Assembly: GCA_025056865.1 (NCBI GenBank)
Contig: JANWVO010000032.1
Span: 62,001 to 126,000, forward strand
Reading direction: 5' to 3'
DNA from: Bryobacteraceae bacterium
GTDB taxonomy: Bacteria; Acidobacteriota; Terriglobia; Bryobacterales; Bryobacteraceae
Length of the DNA: 64,000 nucleotides
Shown here: one piece after another, positions 16,816-24,502 of the stretch
Layout: the number at the start of each line of letters is the position of its first letter
Numbering within the stretch: the stretch's first letter is position 1
Translations under genes and position numbers: made by a program
Notes under the pieces: model-generated
Told to the model about the DNA's origin: nothing
The model's database searches: none
What the model saw: only the letters and a program-made list of their open reading frames with translations

Positions 16816-17136
16816 TCACCCCCCAGCCAGGAATCCCCTCGCGCTTTCTTCAAGCCCCTCCAGCAGCACGAAGTCGCTGGAATACATCACGCCAAGGCAC
16901 ACCGGTTCGGCTCCCTCCGGCAGCGGGTAAGCCCTGACATCGTCCATTCCATGGTGGATCTGCCCGGCGAGCCCGGCGAGGATGCGTTCCAGTTGCCGGT
17001 CGGTACACACGGCGAGGAAGACCGAGTACTGAAGAGCGTAAGCATGCTTCACCAGGTACGCGTGCACCTGGCGCAGGCGCCTCGGCTCGGCGATGTCGTA
17101 AGCGATAATCCAGCATCGCGCTCCGCTTACTGCCAT
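16816..17136 (-). CDS. cas2: CRISPR adaptation protein Cas2 (copy 1)
   Basis: Cas2 is the small ferredoxin-fold dimer at the centre of the Cas1-Cas2 integrase. The 106-residue product has the family start Trp-Ile-Ile-Ala-Tyr-Asp-Ile-Ala-Glu-Pro-Arg-Arg-Leu (Asp14), then Tyr-Leu-Val-Lys-His-Ala-Tyr-Ala-Leu-Gln-Tyr-Ser-Val-Phe (28-40). The frame is open further upstream, but the ATG at 17136 fits the family length and overlaps the end of the cas1-like gene by ten bases. A second, distinct Cas2 lies at 19135-19419. Confidence 0.92.
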   Translation of the reverse strand: MAVSGARCWIIAYDIAEPRRLRQVHAYLVKHAYALQYSVFLAVCTDRQLERILAGLAGQIHHGMDDVRAYPLPEGAEPVCLGVMYSSDFVLLEGLEESARGFLAGG

Positions 17137-17876
17137 CGCACCCCGCCCAGCCAGCACAGGAAGTTTTCGAGCAGCGCATGAATCAGCCGCTCGTCTTTGC
17201 CGCGCTGCCCCTCGTACCGCGCAACCTCTTCGGCCTGGTTCTGCGGCAGCCCCTGCATCTGCCGCATGGCTTCGTAATGGCCCCACCCGGCGATCTCCGC
17301 CAGGTCGGCCGGCAGGTCCACGCCGCGGCGCCGCCCTGCAACGAGCGTCGGGCACAGTCCGAATTCGCCCAGCTTTTTCTGGACGACTGCCGCTGCCAGT
17401 CCAAGCCAGCACTTCAGCACACGCGCAGACGCTGCTGGATCGACGAACTGCCGCATCAACGCTTCCATGGCAGCCTCCCGGGACAGAAGGCGCATGGGAG
17501 GCAGCCCCGCGGCGCGCAACGCCCGGATGATGGCCCTCCGCTCCTGGGCGCGCCGCCAGTCCCGGTACCGGCTGCCTGCGTCCCCACGCTGAAGAAAGGC
17601 CTCCAGCAGCACGCTGGCGCGGGGTGCCTGGGCCCGCCAGGGCAGGAAGAAGCCCGCTGGCCTGCCGTCCGCCCCCATGGCTCCCACGGGAATCCCGCGC
17701 GCCGCGCAGGCACACAACGCGTCCAGGTCGGTCTCCACAGCTCCCAGCAAGACCACCTGCGAGATCCGGTCCAGCGGATATCGGCGCTCGGCCCGGGCTG
17801 GCGCCAGCACCACGAGCGAAGGCCCGTCCAGCTTCAGCCGCACGCCGTTTCCGCCCGCTACGTACAACGGCCGCAT
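17127..17876 (-). CDS. Degenerate Cas1-like protein
   Basis: The 249-residue product starts with a beta-rich domain that parallels the neighbouring Cas1: Pro-Leu-Tyr-Val-Ala-Gly-Gly-Asn-Gly-Val, then Tyr-Pro-Leu-Asp-Arg-Ile-Ser-Gln-Val-Val-Leu (about 33-43), then Cys-Ala-Ala-Arg-Gly-Ile-Pro-Val (about 57-64), as in Cas1 N-terminal domains. The helical part is about 80 residues shorter than in Cas1. It has no recognisable Glu-His-Asp/Glu metal triad: no counterpart of His226 or the Cys-Asp-Leu-Val-Glu-Pro segment is seen. The ATG at 17876 has GGGAGGGG eight bases upstream and overlaps cas1 by 19 bases, so it is translated as part of the operon. It probably pairs with Cas1 as a structural subunit, which is an inference. 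Confidence 0.72.
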   Translation of the reverse strand: MRPLYVAGGNGVRLKLDGPSLVVLAPARAERRYPLDRISQVVLLGAVETDLDALCACAARGIPVGAMGADGRPAGFFLPWRAQAPRASVLLEAFLQRGDAGSRYRDWRRAQERRAIIRALRAAGLPPMRLLSREAAMEALMRQFVDPAASARVLKCWLGLAAAVVQKKLGEFGLCPTLVAGRRRGVDLPADLAEIAGWGHYEAMRQMQGLPQNQAEEVARYEGQRGKDERLIHALLENFLCWLGGVRWQ

Positions 17877-18844
17877 GGCGTCACCCCTCCCTGTGCTGCC
17901 ACCTGTTCGTAGGTCCGGTCTGCCGCGCGCGCCACGGTTCGCGCCAGACGCCTCATTCGTTCCCGCAGACGCCCGAGTGGCGGTTCCGCTGATTCGTAGA
18001 ACAGCCGCCTCCCGGCTTTCCCCAGAAGGCATGCACCGTCTGTGATCTGGAAATGCTCCTTCCTCAGCACACGCGTGCGGAAGAGCTCTGCCACCACGCG
18101 GTCGGCCGCGGCCCGGAAGGGTTCCACCAGATCGCAGGCGAGCCCCGCCCTGCCGGGAGCCGGCTCATGGAGGAAGCCGATGGCCGGATCGAGGCCCGCG
18201 GCGGTGGCGGCTTCCACGGCGGCTCCGTAGAGCAGCGTGTAGAACAGCGAAAGGCAGGCGTTCACCGGATCGCGGGGGGGTCGGCGGTTCCTTCCCTCGA
18301 AGCCGAGGCCCGGCGGAAACAGCTCCCGAAGAGCCTCGAAGTAGGATGCCGAAGCCGCACCCTCCACGCCTCTGGCAGACTCGGAGCCCAGCCGCTCCTG
18401 GCGCAGCCTTCGGGCGTGCGCCTGGATTCTCGCCGCCGTCCCGGCCAGCGCCGCCCTGCCTGCGGTCTGGCGCTCTGCCTCTGTTCGCAGGAGACGCGCC
18501 ATGGACATGCACTTGGCGTGCACCCAGAACCGCGCCCAACGGTCTTTCGTGGGCAGGTGAAGCGCCATCGCTGCCTGTCCCAGGCGCCGCGTGGCATCTC
18601 CCTGCGGAACGCCTGCCAGCACGGCGGCGCGCTCCTGCCGCGGCCTCAGGATCAGGACGCCGATGCCCGCTTCGGCAAGCCCGGCCAGCAGCCCGGTCGA
18701 GACGCGGACGCCGCTGGCAATCACGCAACGTTCCAACTGTAGCAGCGGGATGCGCTGCTGCAATTCTCCGTCGAGGCGGACGGCCAGCGCCCCGTGGTCC
18801 AGCTCCAGCTCCGCGCCGCTGCGGTCGATGTACAGTGTGGCCAT
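17858..18844 (-). CDS. cas1: CRISPR integrase Cas1
   Basis: Cas1 inserts new spacers into CRISPR arrays together with Cas2. The 328-residue product has the usual N-terminal beta domain (Thr-Leu-Tyr-Ile-Asp, Arg-Ile-Pro-Leu-Leu-Gln-Leu-Glu-Arg). It carries a full catalytic set: Glu161 in Gly-Val-Glu-Gly-Ala-Ala-Ser-Ala-Ser-Tyr-Phe, His226 in Gly-Phe-Leu-His-Glu-Pro and Asp238 in Cys-Asp-Leu-Val-Glu-Pro-Phe. The ATG at 18844 was chosen over an in-frame GTG four codons upstream because the GGAG that would serve as its Shine-Dalgarno overlaps that GTG. Length is normal. Confidence 0.94.
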   Translation of the reverse strand: MATLYIDRSGAELELDHGALAVRLDGELQQRIPLLQLERCVIASGVRVSTGLLAGLAEAGIGVLILRPRQERAAVLAGVPQGDATRRLGQAAMALHLPTKDRWARFWVHAKCMSMARLLRTEAERQTAGRAALAGTAARIQAHARRLRQERLGSESARGVEGAASASYFEALRELFPPGLGFEGRNRRPPRDPVNACLSLFYTLLYGAAVEAATAAGLDPAIGFLHEPAPGRAGLACDLVEPFRAAADRVVAELFRTRVLRKEHFQITDGACLLGKAGRRLFYESAEPPLGRLRERMRRLARTVARAADRTYEQVAAQGGVTPCGRCT

Positions 18845-18852
18845 GGGAATTC

Positions 18853-19128
18853 TCACTCCGGCGCGGCAAGGTCCGTACGGCCCTGCGTCGCACCTGTCTG
18901 CTGCCGGGCGGACGTTTCACCCCATGCCGGCGCGATCAGAAACGCGCAGCCCCAGTTCCATCCCGCGGCTTTCCGCCTCTGCCGGATCAACCATTGCCTG
19001 TCCTCCGCCGTCAGCAGCAGAAACGGCCGGTCAAGGCCCGTCTCCGCAGGAACAGCAGGCGCGGATGCCCCGCAGGCAGCGGAGGCTGCAATCGGTGCCG
19101 GAGACGCGATCCTTACGGAACGGGCCAT
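18853..19128 (-). CDS. Unknown 91-residue protein inside the adaptation module
   Basis: The frame starts with an ATG at 19128, six bases after the stop of the second cas2, and ends eight bases before the cas1 ATG, so it fills the gap exactly as an operon gene would. The N-terminus is rich in Ala, Ser and Pro. The middle (about 32-67) looks folded: Arg-Pro-Phe-Leu-Leu-Leu-Thr-Ala-Glu-Asp-Arg-Gln-Trp-Leu, then Trp-Asn-Trp-Gly-Cys-Ala-Phe-Leu-Ile. No family was recognised. It has no good Shine-Dalgarno and could be a chance frame, but its spacing argues for a real gene. Confidence 0.5.
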   Translation of the reverse strand: MARSVRIASPAPIAASAACGASAPAVPAETGLDRPFLLLTAEDRQWLIRQRRKAAGWNWGCAFLIAPAWGETSARQQTGATQGRTDLAAPE

Positions 19129-19134
19129 GGAGCT

Positions 19135-19419
19135 TCAGCCTGCGTAGTAAAACGGCGGATCCTCGGGAGGAATGGCGATCCCAAGTGTCCGCACCGGGCT
19201 TCGCATTTCCACGGGAATCAGAAAAAAACGGTCCTCGCGCGGATCGATCACGTCCTTCATTTCCCGGATCAGCCGGTTCTTTTCTGCTTCTGTCAGGAAG
19301 CACTCGAAAACGGATTTCTGCCCGCCAGTGGCGAACTGCTTCATGACGGCAAGCCCTTTCCGCAGGCGCCGCGGGTCGCAGATGTCGTAAGCAGCCAGGT
19401 ACAGGCTCCGCGCAGGCAT
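19135..19419 (-). CDS. cas2: CRISPR adaptation protein Cas2 (copy 2)
   Basis: This is a second Cas2-fold protein, clearly different from copy 1. The motif Leu-Tyr-Leu-Ala-Ala-Tyr-Asp-Ile-Cys-Asp-Pro-Arg-Arg-Leu holds the conserved Asp. It is followed by Gly-Gly-Gln-Lys-Ser-Val-Phe-Glu-Cys-Phe-Leu and Arg-Phe-Phe-Leu-Ile-Pro-Val. The start is uncertain: ATG at 19419 gives 94 residues, which fits the family best. ATG at 19443 and TTG at 19458 are in frame upstream, and none has a Shine-Dalgarno. It is the first recognisable gene of the locus. Confidence 0.85.
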   Translation of the reverse strand: MPARSLYLAAYDICDPRRLRKGLAVMKQFATGGQKSVFECFLTEAEKNRLIREMKDVIDPREDRFFLIPVEMRSPVRTLGIAIPPEDPPFYYAG

Positions 19420-19463
19420 TCCGGATTTCAGCTTCGCCTGCATCGCCGCCCGGGGCAAGATAT

Positions 19464-19475
19464 GACAACGTTGTC
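19464..19475. promoter_or_regulatory. 12-bp perfect palindrome upstream of the cas locus
   Basis: GACAACGTTGTC is a perfect palindrome 20-45 bp before the possible start codons of the first cas gene. It is a candidate operator for a regulator of the adaptation operon. No matching copy was noticed elsewhere in the cas locus. Confidence 0.3.
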
Positions 19476-20356
19476 GCAGCGGCTTCCGCCAGCGCGGTCG
19501 CAGGAATCCCGGATCGATGGCGAAGCGCGGCTCGACGGTGTGCCGCGCCGCCGGAACGGGATCGGCCGGTCATGGGCGGCTGCGTTGCAGCGGGTACGCT
19601 GCGGACAAACCGCCTTGTCTCAATCAGCTTCACGACCGTGCCGTGGCCGGGCGAACTGCGTCACTGGAGGGTGGTGTGCGGCCCGGTTGCCTCCCCGAAG
19701 AGCCACGCGTGCGCAGCCCGCCGGTGCACTGGAATTGCACCGGACGCCAGCGCCCTGAAAACGCCAAGGGGCTTCTGGCAGGAAGAAGCGGGCGCGGAAT
19801 GCCCGATTCGGCAGGCGGCAAGGGCTGGGCAGGGTGACCTCTGCGGGGCCGGTTCCTTGGGACTACAGGGCGCGGAACCGCAGGGCAGGCCGCTCGCTGA
19901 CACGCGGGTCCGAACGGCGCAACGGCGGGAGCCACACGCTGTCGCTGCACACACCTCGCCGGGCAACGCCCCGGCTGTCTTGCGGGCTGGGAAAGGGGCC
20001 GGACTGTGCCGGGTCACGCCCGGTCGCGGGAGGAAAGAGCGGCCTCAACTGGCCTGGACGCGGACTTTGCGCACCAACTGCTCCATGCGCCGGCAAGGTT
20101 CCGAGCGCACCCGTCTCGTTGGGGGAACGGGTTCCTGGCAGCGCGTCGCCAGATTCAGGAGGCTGTGCTGAAACTTGAGCAGCCGGGCCAGCTCTTTGGG
20201 ATCGGTAGAGGACTTCGTCACATTCCCCTTATCGGCGGAAGCTCGGACAGGCATTACACCCCGGCGGCTGGGCCAGGGTTCCAGTACCGGCAGGCACGCG
20301 CTGCTGCCCGGGGCGGCAGCGGGGGGGCGAGCAGAGAGCAGGGGGCCAGAAACGAA
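19476..20356. other. 880-bp stretch with no recognisable gene
   Basis: No frame on either strand shows a family motif, and no direct repeats spaced like a CRISPR array are visible. One strong hairpin is present at 19721-19743 (CCGGTGCA, seven-base loop, TGCACCGG). A 69-codon minus-strand frame at 20045-20254 has a plausible helical middle but no identity. The stretch may hold the leader of the cas operon or decayed genes. Confidence 0.45.
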
Positions 20357-20380
20357 GAGGCCGCCTGCACGGGCGGCCTC
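20357..20380 (-). terminator. Hairpin terminator of rpmB-rpmG
   Basis: GAGGCCGCC and GGCGGCCTC form a perfect nine-base-pair stem around a six-base loop, 28 bp after the rpmG stop. On the minus strand a T-containing stretch follows, but it is not a clean run of T, so termination efficiency is uncertain. Confidence 0.65.
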
Positions 20381-20408
20381 TGGACAAAAAGGAAAAGGAC
20401 GGGTGGAA

Positions 20409-20564
20409 TCAGATTTTGGCTTCTTTGTACTCGACGTGCTTGCGGATCTTGGGGTCGTACTTCTTCAGCACGAGCTTCTCGGTCTTCGCCTTCGGGTTCT
20501 TCGTCGTCGTGTAGAAGTGCCCGGTGCCCGCCGAGGAAACCAGTTTCACAGTAATGCGCGGCAT
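20409..20564 (-). CDS. rpmG: 50S ribosomal protein L33
   Basis: The 51-residue basic protein (start Pro-Arg-Ile-Thr-Val-Lys-Leu-Val-Ser, then [10 protein letters not shown], then Leu-Lys-Lys-Tyr-Asp-Pro) is ribosomal protein L33 of the large subunit. It has no cysteines, so it is the zinc-free form. AGGAGG lies five bases before the ATG at 20564. It follows rpmB by nine bases and is co-transcribed with it. Confidence 0.95.
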   Translation of the reverse strand: MPRITVKLVSSAGTGHFYTTTKNPKAKTEKLVLKKYDPKIRKHVEYKEAKI

Positions 20565-20573
20565 GAATTCCTC

Positions 20574-20810
20574 CTAGAACTTGACGCCCTTCTTCTTCAG
20601 CTCCGCCAGCACGGCGTCGACGCCCTTCTTGTCGATGATGCGCAGCGCGCGGGCGCTGAGCCGCAGGCGCACGAAGCGCTTCAGTTGCGGGGACCAGAGC
20701 CGCTTGGTGTGCAGGTTCGGCTCGAAGACGCGCTTGGCGCGGTTGTTGGCGTGGGAAACCCTGTTTCCGCTGGCGGGCTTCTTTCCTGTCACAGGGCAGT
20801 ACTTCGACAT
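20574..20810 (-). CDS. rpmB: 50S ribosomal protein L28
   Basis: The 78-residue product (start [11 protein letters not shown], then [11 protein letters not shown], ending Lys-Lys-Lys-Gly-Val-Lys-Phe) is L28. The frame is open 18 codons further upstream, but the conserved protein begins at the ATG at 20810. Only one cysteine is present, so no zinc knuckle is formed. It is the first gene of the rpmB-rpmG pair, under the promoter at 20867-20896. Confidence 0.95.
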   Translation of the reverse strand: MSKYCPVTGKKPASGNRVSHANNRAKRVFEPNLHTKRLWSPQLKRFVRLRLSARALRIIDKKGVDAVLAELKKKGVKF

Positions 20811-20866
20811 ATTCGACTCCAGATCGGTTCCGGGGGAATAGGGAATGCAGGCGATCCCTTCCACCT

Positions 20867-20896
20867 AGTATACAGGCCGGGACCGCCTGCTGACAA
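20867..20896 (-). promoter_or_regulatory. Sigma-70-type promoter of rpmB-rpmG
   Basis: On the minus strand TTGTCA (20896-20891) and TATACT (20872-20867) are separated by 18 bp, the best promoter match in the window. It lies about 60 bp before the rpmB ATG, directly after the aceE stop. Confidence 0.75.
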
Positions 20897-20905
20897 ATCA
20901 GCGGC

Positions 20906-23596
20906 TCAGCTCTTTACGGCGTAAGGCTTTTCCGGGTCAATGCCAAGCTCGATGATGGCCTGCTGGGCCCGCTCCGGAGCGATCTCGCCCCACCGGGCAA
21001 GCCTCTCAAGGGCGGCCGCAGCGATCGACTCGGCGTCCACCTCGAAGAAGCGCCGCAGGTAGGGGCGGGAGTCGCTGCGGCCATAGCCGTCGGTGCCGAG
21101 CGAGACCAGGCGCCCGGAAAGCCACGGGGCGAGCTGGTCGGCGACCACCTTCATGTAATCCGAAGCCGCGACAATCGGCCCTTCGGTCTGCTCCATCACA
21201 AGCTGAATGTAGGGCTTGCGCGGCGGCGCCGCCGGATGCAGCCGGTTCCAGCGCTCGGTTTCCAGCGCCTCGGCCCGCAGCGTGTTGTAGCTGGTGACGC
21301 TCCAGACGTCGGCGGGGATCTCGAATTTCTCCCACAGCAGCTTCTGGGCGCGCAGGGCTTCATTCAGGATGGTGCCGCTGCCCCAGAGCTGGACGCGGGC
21401 CCTGCCGTGCGGAGAGGCGCTGACGCGGTAAATGCCACGGAGGATCCCCTCGATCACGCCTTCGCCTTCGGGGAGCGGCGGCTGCGCGTAGTTTTCGTTG
21501 CAGATGGTGATGTAGTAAAAGACGTCCTCGTCGTTGGCGTACATCCGGCGCAGCCCGTCCTGGATGATGACAGCCAGCTCGTAGGCGTAGGCGGGATCGT
21601 AGGTGAGGCAGTTGGGGACGGTGGAGAACAGCACGTGGCTGTGGCCGTCTTCGTGCTGGAGGCCTTCGCCGTTAAGCGTCGTGCGGCCGGCCGTGGCGCC
21701 CATCAGGAAGCCGCGGCCGCGGGAGTCGCCAAAAGCCCACACCATGTCGCCGACGCGCTGGTAGCCGAACATCGAGTAGTAGGTGTAGAAGGGAATCATC
21801 GGCACGCCGTAGTTGACGTGCGACGTGCCGGCGGCGGTGAAGCTGGCCATGGAGCCGGCTTCCGTAATGCCCTCCTCGAGGATCTGGCCGTCGCGCGATT
21901 CCTTGTAATACAGGAACTGCTCGCTGTCGACCGGTTTGTAGAGCTGCCCGCCGGGCGCATAAATCGAGATCTGGCGGAAGAGGCTCTCCATGCCGAAGGT
22001 GCGCGCCTCGTCCGGAATGATGGGCACGATGCGCCGGCCGATTTCCGGGTGTTTCAGCAGTTGCTTGAGGATGGCGACGAAGGCCATCGTCGTCGACACG
22101 GGCCTGCCGCCGCTGCCCTGGAGCGACTCCCGGAAGAAGTCCAGACCGGGCACGTCGAGCCGCACCGGCCGCGCCACGCGCGCCGGCAGGTAGCCGCCGA
22201 GGGCCTCGCGGCGCTTCTTCAGGTACTGGATTTCTGGCGAGTCCTCGGGCGGACGGTAGAACGACACCGTATGCACGGTGGACTCGGGGATCGGGATCTG
22301 GAAGCGCTCGCGCAGCTTCAGCAGCTCATTCTCGTTCAGCTTCTTCTGCTGGTGCGTCGTGTTGCGGCCTTCGGCCGCCTCGCCGAGTCCGTAGCCCTTG
22401 ACCGTCTTGGCAAGGATCACCGTGGGCGCGCCGGTGTGCTCGAAGGCGCGCTTGTAGGCGTTGTAGACCTTGACCGGGTCGTGGCCGCCGCGCGGGAGAT
22501 TGGCCAGCTCGTCGTCGGTCATGTCAGCCACCAGTTCGAGCAGTTCCGGATATTTGCCGAAGAACTCCTGGCGGACATAGGCGCCGCCGCGGGCCTTGAA
22601 GTTCTGGAATTCGCCGTCGACGCACTCCTGCATGCGCCGGACGAGCAGGCCCGTCCTGTCTTTCGCAAGCAGGCGGTCCCACGCGCTGCCCCAGATCACC
22701 TTGATCACATTCCAGCGGGCGCCGCGGAACCACGCCTCCAGCTCCTGGATGATGTTCGAGTTGCCGCGCACCGGCCCGTCCAGCCGCTGGAGATTGCAGT
22801 TGATGACGAAGATCAGGTTGTCGAGCTTTTCATTGGCGGCAATCTGGAGCGCCCCGCGCGCCTCCGGCTCGTCCATTTCGCCGTCGCCGAGGAAAGCCCA
22901 TACCTTGCGGTTGGTGGGCACCAGCAGCCCGCGGTTCTCCAGGTAGCGCATGAAGCGCGCCTGATAGATCGCATTGATCGGCCCCAGCCCCATGCTGACG
23001 GTGGGGAATTGCCAGAAGTCGGGCATCAGCCAGGGGTGCGGATAGGAGCTGAGGCCCGGCGTGTCGCGCAGCTCGTGGCGGAAGTTCTTGAGATGCTCCT
23101 CCGTCAGGCGTCCTTCGAGGAACGCCCGCGAATACATGCCCGGCGAGGCGTGGCCCTGGAAGTAGACGAGGTCGCCCGGCTGCTTGCCCTCCGGCGTTTC
23201 GATGACGGCGCGGAAGAAGTGGTTGAAGCCCACTTCGTAAAGGGTGGCCGCCGAGGCGAACGTGGAAATGTGGCCGCCGATGCCGTCGTCGTACTTGTTG
23301 GCGCGCACGACCATCGCCACGGCGTTCCAGCGCACCAGGCTCTTGATGCGGCGCTCCAGCTCGCGGTCACCCGGATAAGGAACTTCCTCCTCCGCCGGAA
23401 TGGTGTTCAGGTAGGGCGTGTTGACGCCGAGCACCGGAGGCACGCCCTTGAGCGCCGCGCTGGTGGCCAGCCGTTCCAGCAGGTATCGGGCGCGTTCCGG
23501 GCCGCCTTCCTCGATGACCTCGTCGAGCGCTTCCAGCCACTCCTGCGTCTCGACAGGATTCAAGTCTTCGGGCTTTTCGATCTTGGTTTTCAGCAT
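20906..23596 (-). CDS. aceE: Pyruvate dehydrogenase E1 component (homodimeric)
   Basis: This thiamine-diphosphate enzyme decarboxylates pyruvate and acetylates the lipoyl domain of E2 in the pyruvate dehydrogenase complex. The 896-residue product has the single-chain AceE architecture. The thiamine-binding motif begins Gly-Asp-Gly-Glu-Met-Asp-Glu (about 237) and ends near Asn-Cys-Asn-Leu-Gln-Arg-Leu-Asp-Gly-Pro (about 265). The transketolase-like pyrimidine domain and C-terminal domain follow. Length matches family members (about 890). No E2 or E3 gene is adjacent. The ATG at 23596 has no Shine-Dalgarno. Confidence 0.96.
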   Translation of the reverse strand: MLKTKIEKPEDLNPVETQEWLEALDEVIEEGGPERARYLLERLATSAALKGVPPVLGVNTPYLNTIPAEEEVPYPGDRELERRIKSLVRWNAVAMVVRANKYDDGIGGHISTFASAATLYEVGFNHFFRAVIETPEGKQPGDLVYFQGHASPGMYSRAFLEGRLTEEHLKNFRHELRDTPGLSSYPHPWLMPDFWQFPTVSMGLGPINAIYQARFMRYLENRGLLVPTNRKVWAFLGDGEMDEPEARGALQIAANEKLDNLIFVINCNLQRLDGPVRGNSNIIQELEAWFRGARWNVIKVIWGSAWDRLLAKDRTGLLVRRMQECVDGEFQNFKARGGAYVRQEFFGKYPELLELVADMTDDELANLPRGGHDPVKVYNAYKRAFEHTGAPTVILAKTVKGYGLGEAAEGRNTTHQQKKLNENELLKLRERFQIPIPESTVHTVSFYRPPEDSPEIQYLKKRREALGGYLPARVARPVRLDVPGLDFFRESLQGSGGRPVSTTMAFVAILKQLLKHPEIGRRIVPIIPDEARTFGMESLFRQISIYAPGGQLYKPVDSEQFLYYKESRDGQILEEGITEAGSMASFTAAGTSHVNYGVPMIPFYTYYSMFGYQRVGDMVWAFGDSRGRGFLMGATAGRTTLNGEGLQHEDGHSHVLFSTVPNCLTYDPAYAYELAVIIQDGLRRMYANDEDVFYYITICNENYAQPPLPEGEGVIEGILRGIYRVSASPHGRARVQLWGSGTILNEALRAQKLLWEKFEIPADVWSVTSYNTLRAEALETERWNRLHPAAPPRKPYIQLVMEQTEGPIVAASDYMKVVADQLAPWLSGRLVSLGTDGYGRSDSRPYLRRFFEVDAESIAAAALERLARWGEIAPERAQQAIIELGIDPEKPYAVKS

Positions 23597-23656
23597 GAGA
23601 CCAGTAGGAGGACTACAATCCCGATTCTAACCCGTCCGGGCCGCAAATACCTACAG

Positions 23657-24502
23657 TTATGGGATGCTGAGCCGCACACGCAGGACGCGGGAATCCTTCG
23701 CCGGCAACTCCTCGTCCTGCTCCGGCCCATAAAACCGGGCGACAGCGTCCAGCAGCGCCCGCTGGAAACGTGCCAGCCGGGGATTGTTGTGGGCGAGGTC
23801 CGCGACGGCCTTCGCCATCGTTCCTGCCCGGGCCGGTGCGTCCGGATCCAGCCAGCTCCGCCTTCCGTGAGCCACAAACTCGCGTACCGCCGTCTCGCCA
23901 AGGAAGCGCAGCATCCAGCGCGCCTCGGCAGGGCTCAGGCCAGAGGCTTTCAGCGCCTGGAAGGCGGCGTCCAGCACGGGCACCAGCAGGCAGGAGGGCG
24001 TCTGCACGCCGAGAAGGAACAGGGGCTTGCCTCCGGGCGCGAGTTCGAGGCAGCGAAGGTGGGCGTCCGCCAGCCATTCCCGCGCGCGGCGCACGGCGCT
24101 GCGGTCCCCTTCCACGACGATCAGATCCCGCGCCGCGTCGGGCGCCGGCGCAACCGAGCACACGCGCGCGCCGCCCGCGCGGAGCTCGTCCAGCGCGCCG
24201 GAGTCCAGGTCGGCGCTGAGGAGCGCAAAACAGGCGCCGCGCCAGGACCCGGCTGCGCGGAGCAGGGCGAGAATCCGCTCGACGCCGCCAGCCCCGCCAT
24301 GCAGCACGATGAGGCCGCAGCCGCGCAGGTCTTCCACGCGGGCCGGGTGTCCGGCGCGCAGGCGGTTGGCGTAGCGGGAGGCCAGCCTCGGGCCAGCGGC
24401 GGCCACCGGACCCAGATGGCGCGCCAGCGCCGGGCGCCGCAGCAGCAGCGAATCAGCCAGCCTCCCCGAGGCGATCAGTCCCAACGGCTTCCACGGGCTC
24501 AT
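23657..24502 (-). CDS. Rossmann-fold/DUF2520-type protein
   Basis: The 281-residue product has an N-terminal Rossmann-like half with Ile-Ala-Ser-Gly-Arg-Leu-Ala-Asp-Ser (8-16) and Ile-Val-Leu-His-Gly-Gly-Ala. A helical C-terminal half has [11 protein letters not shown], as in proteins annotated as Rossmann-like plus DUF2520, related to NADP-dependent oxidoreductases such as pyrroline-5-carboxylate reductase. The N-terminal glycine motif is not the classic GxGxxG, so cofactor binding is uncertain. The ATG at 24502 would make it overlap uvrB by 50 bases, which suggests translational coupling or a later start. Confidence 0.62.
   Translation of the reverse strand: MSPWKPLGLIASGRLADSLLLRRPALARHLGPVAAAGPRLASRYANRLRAGHPARVEDLRGCGLIVLHGGAGGVERILALLRAAGSWRGACFALLSADLDSGALDELRAGGARVCSVAPAPDAARDLIVVEGDRSAVRRAREWLADAHLRCLELAPGGKPLFLLGVQTPSCLLVPVLDAAFQALKASGLSPAEARWMLRFLGETAVREFVAHGRRSWLDPDAPARAGTMAKAVADLAHNNPRLARFQRALLDAVARFYGPEQDEELPAKDSRVLRVRLSIP

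Noticed and set aside
19721-19743. Hairpin considered as a CRISPR repeat
   Set aside because: It occurs only once; no second copy at a repeat-like distance was found.
20045-20254. 69-codon minus-strand frame upstream of the cas locus
   Set aside because: No Shine-Dalgarno, no recognised motif, and it is isolated from the cas operon by about 0.6 kb.
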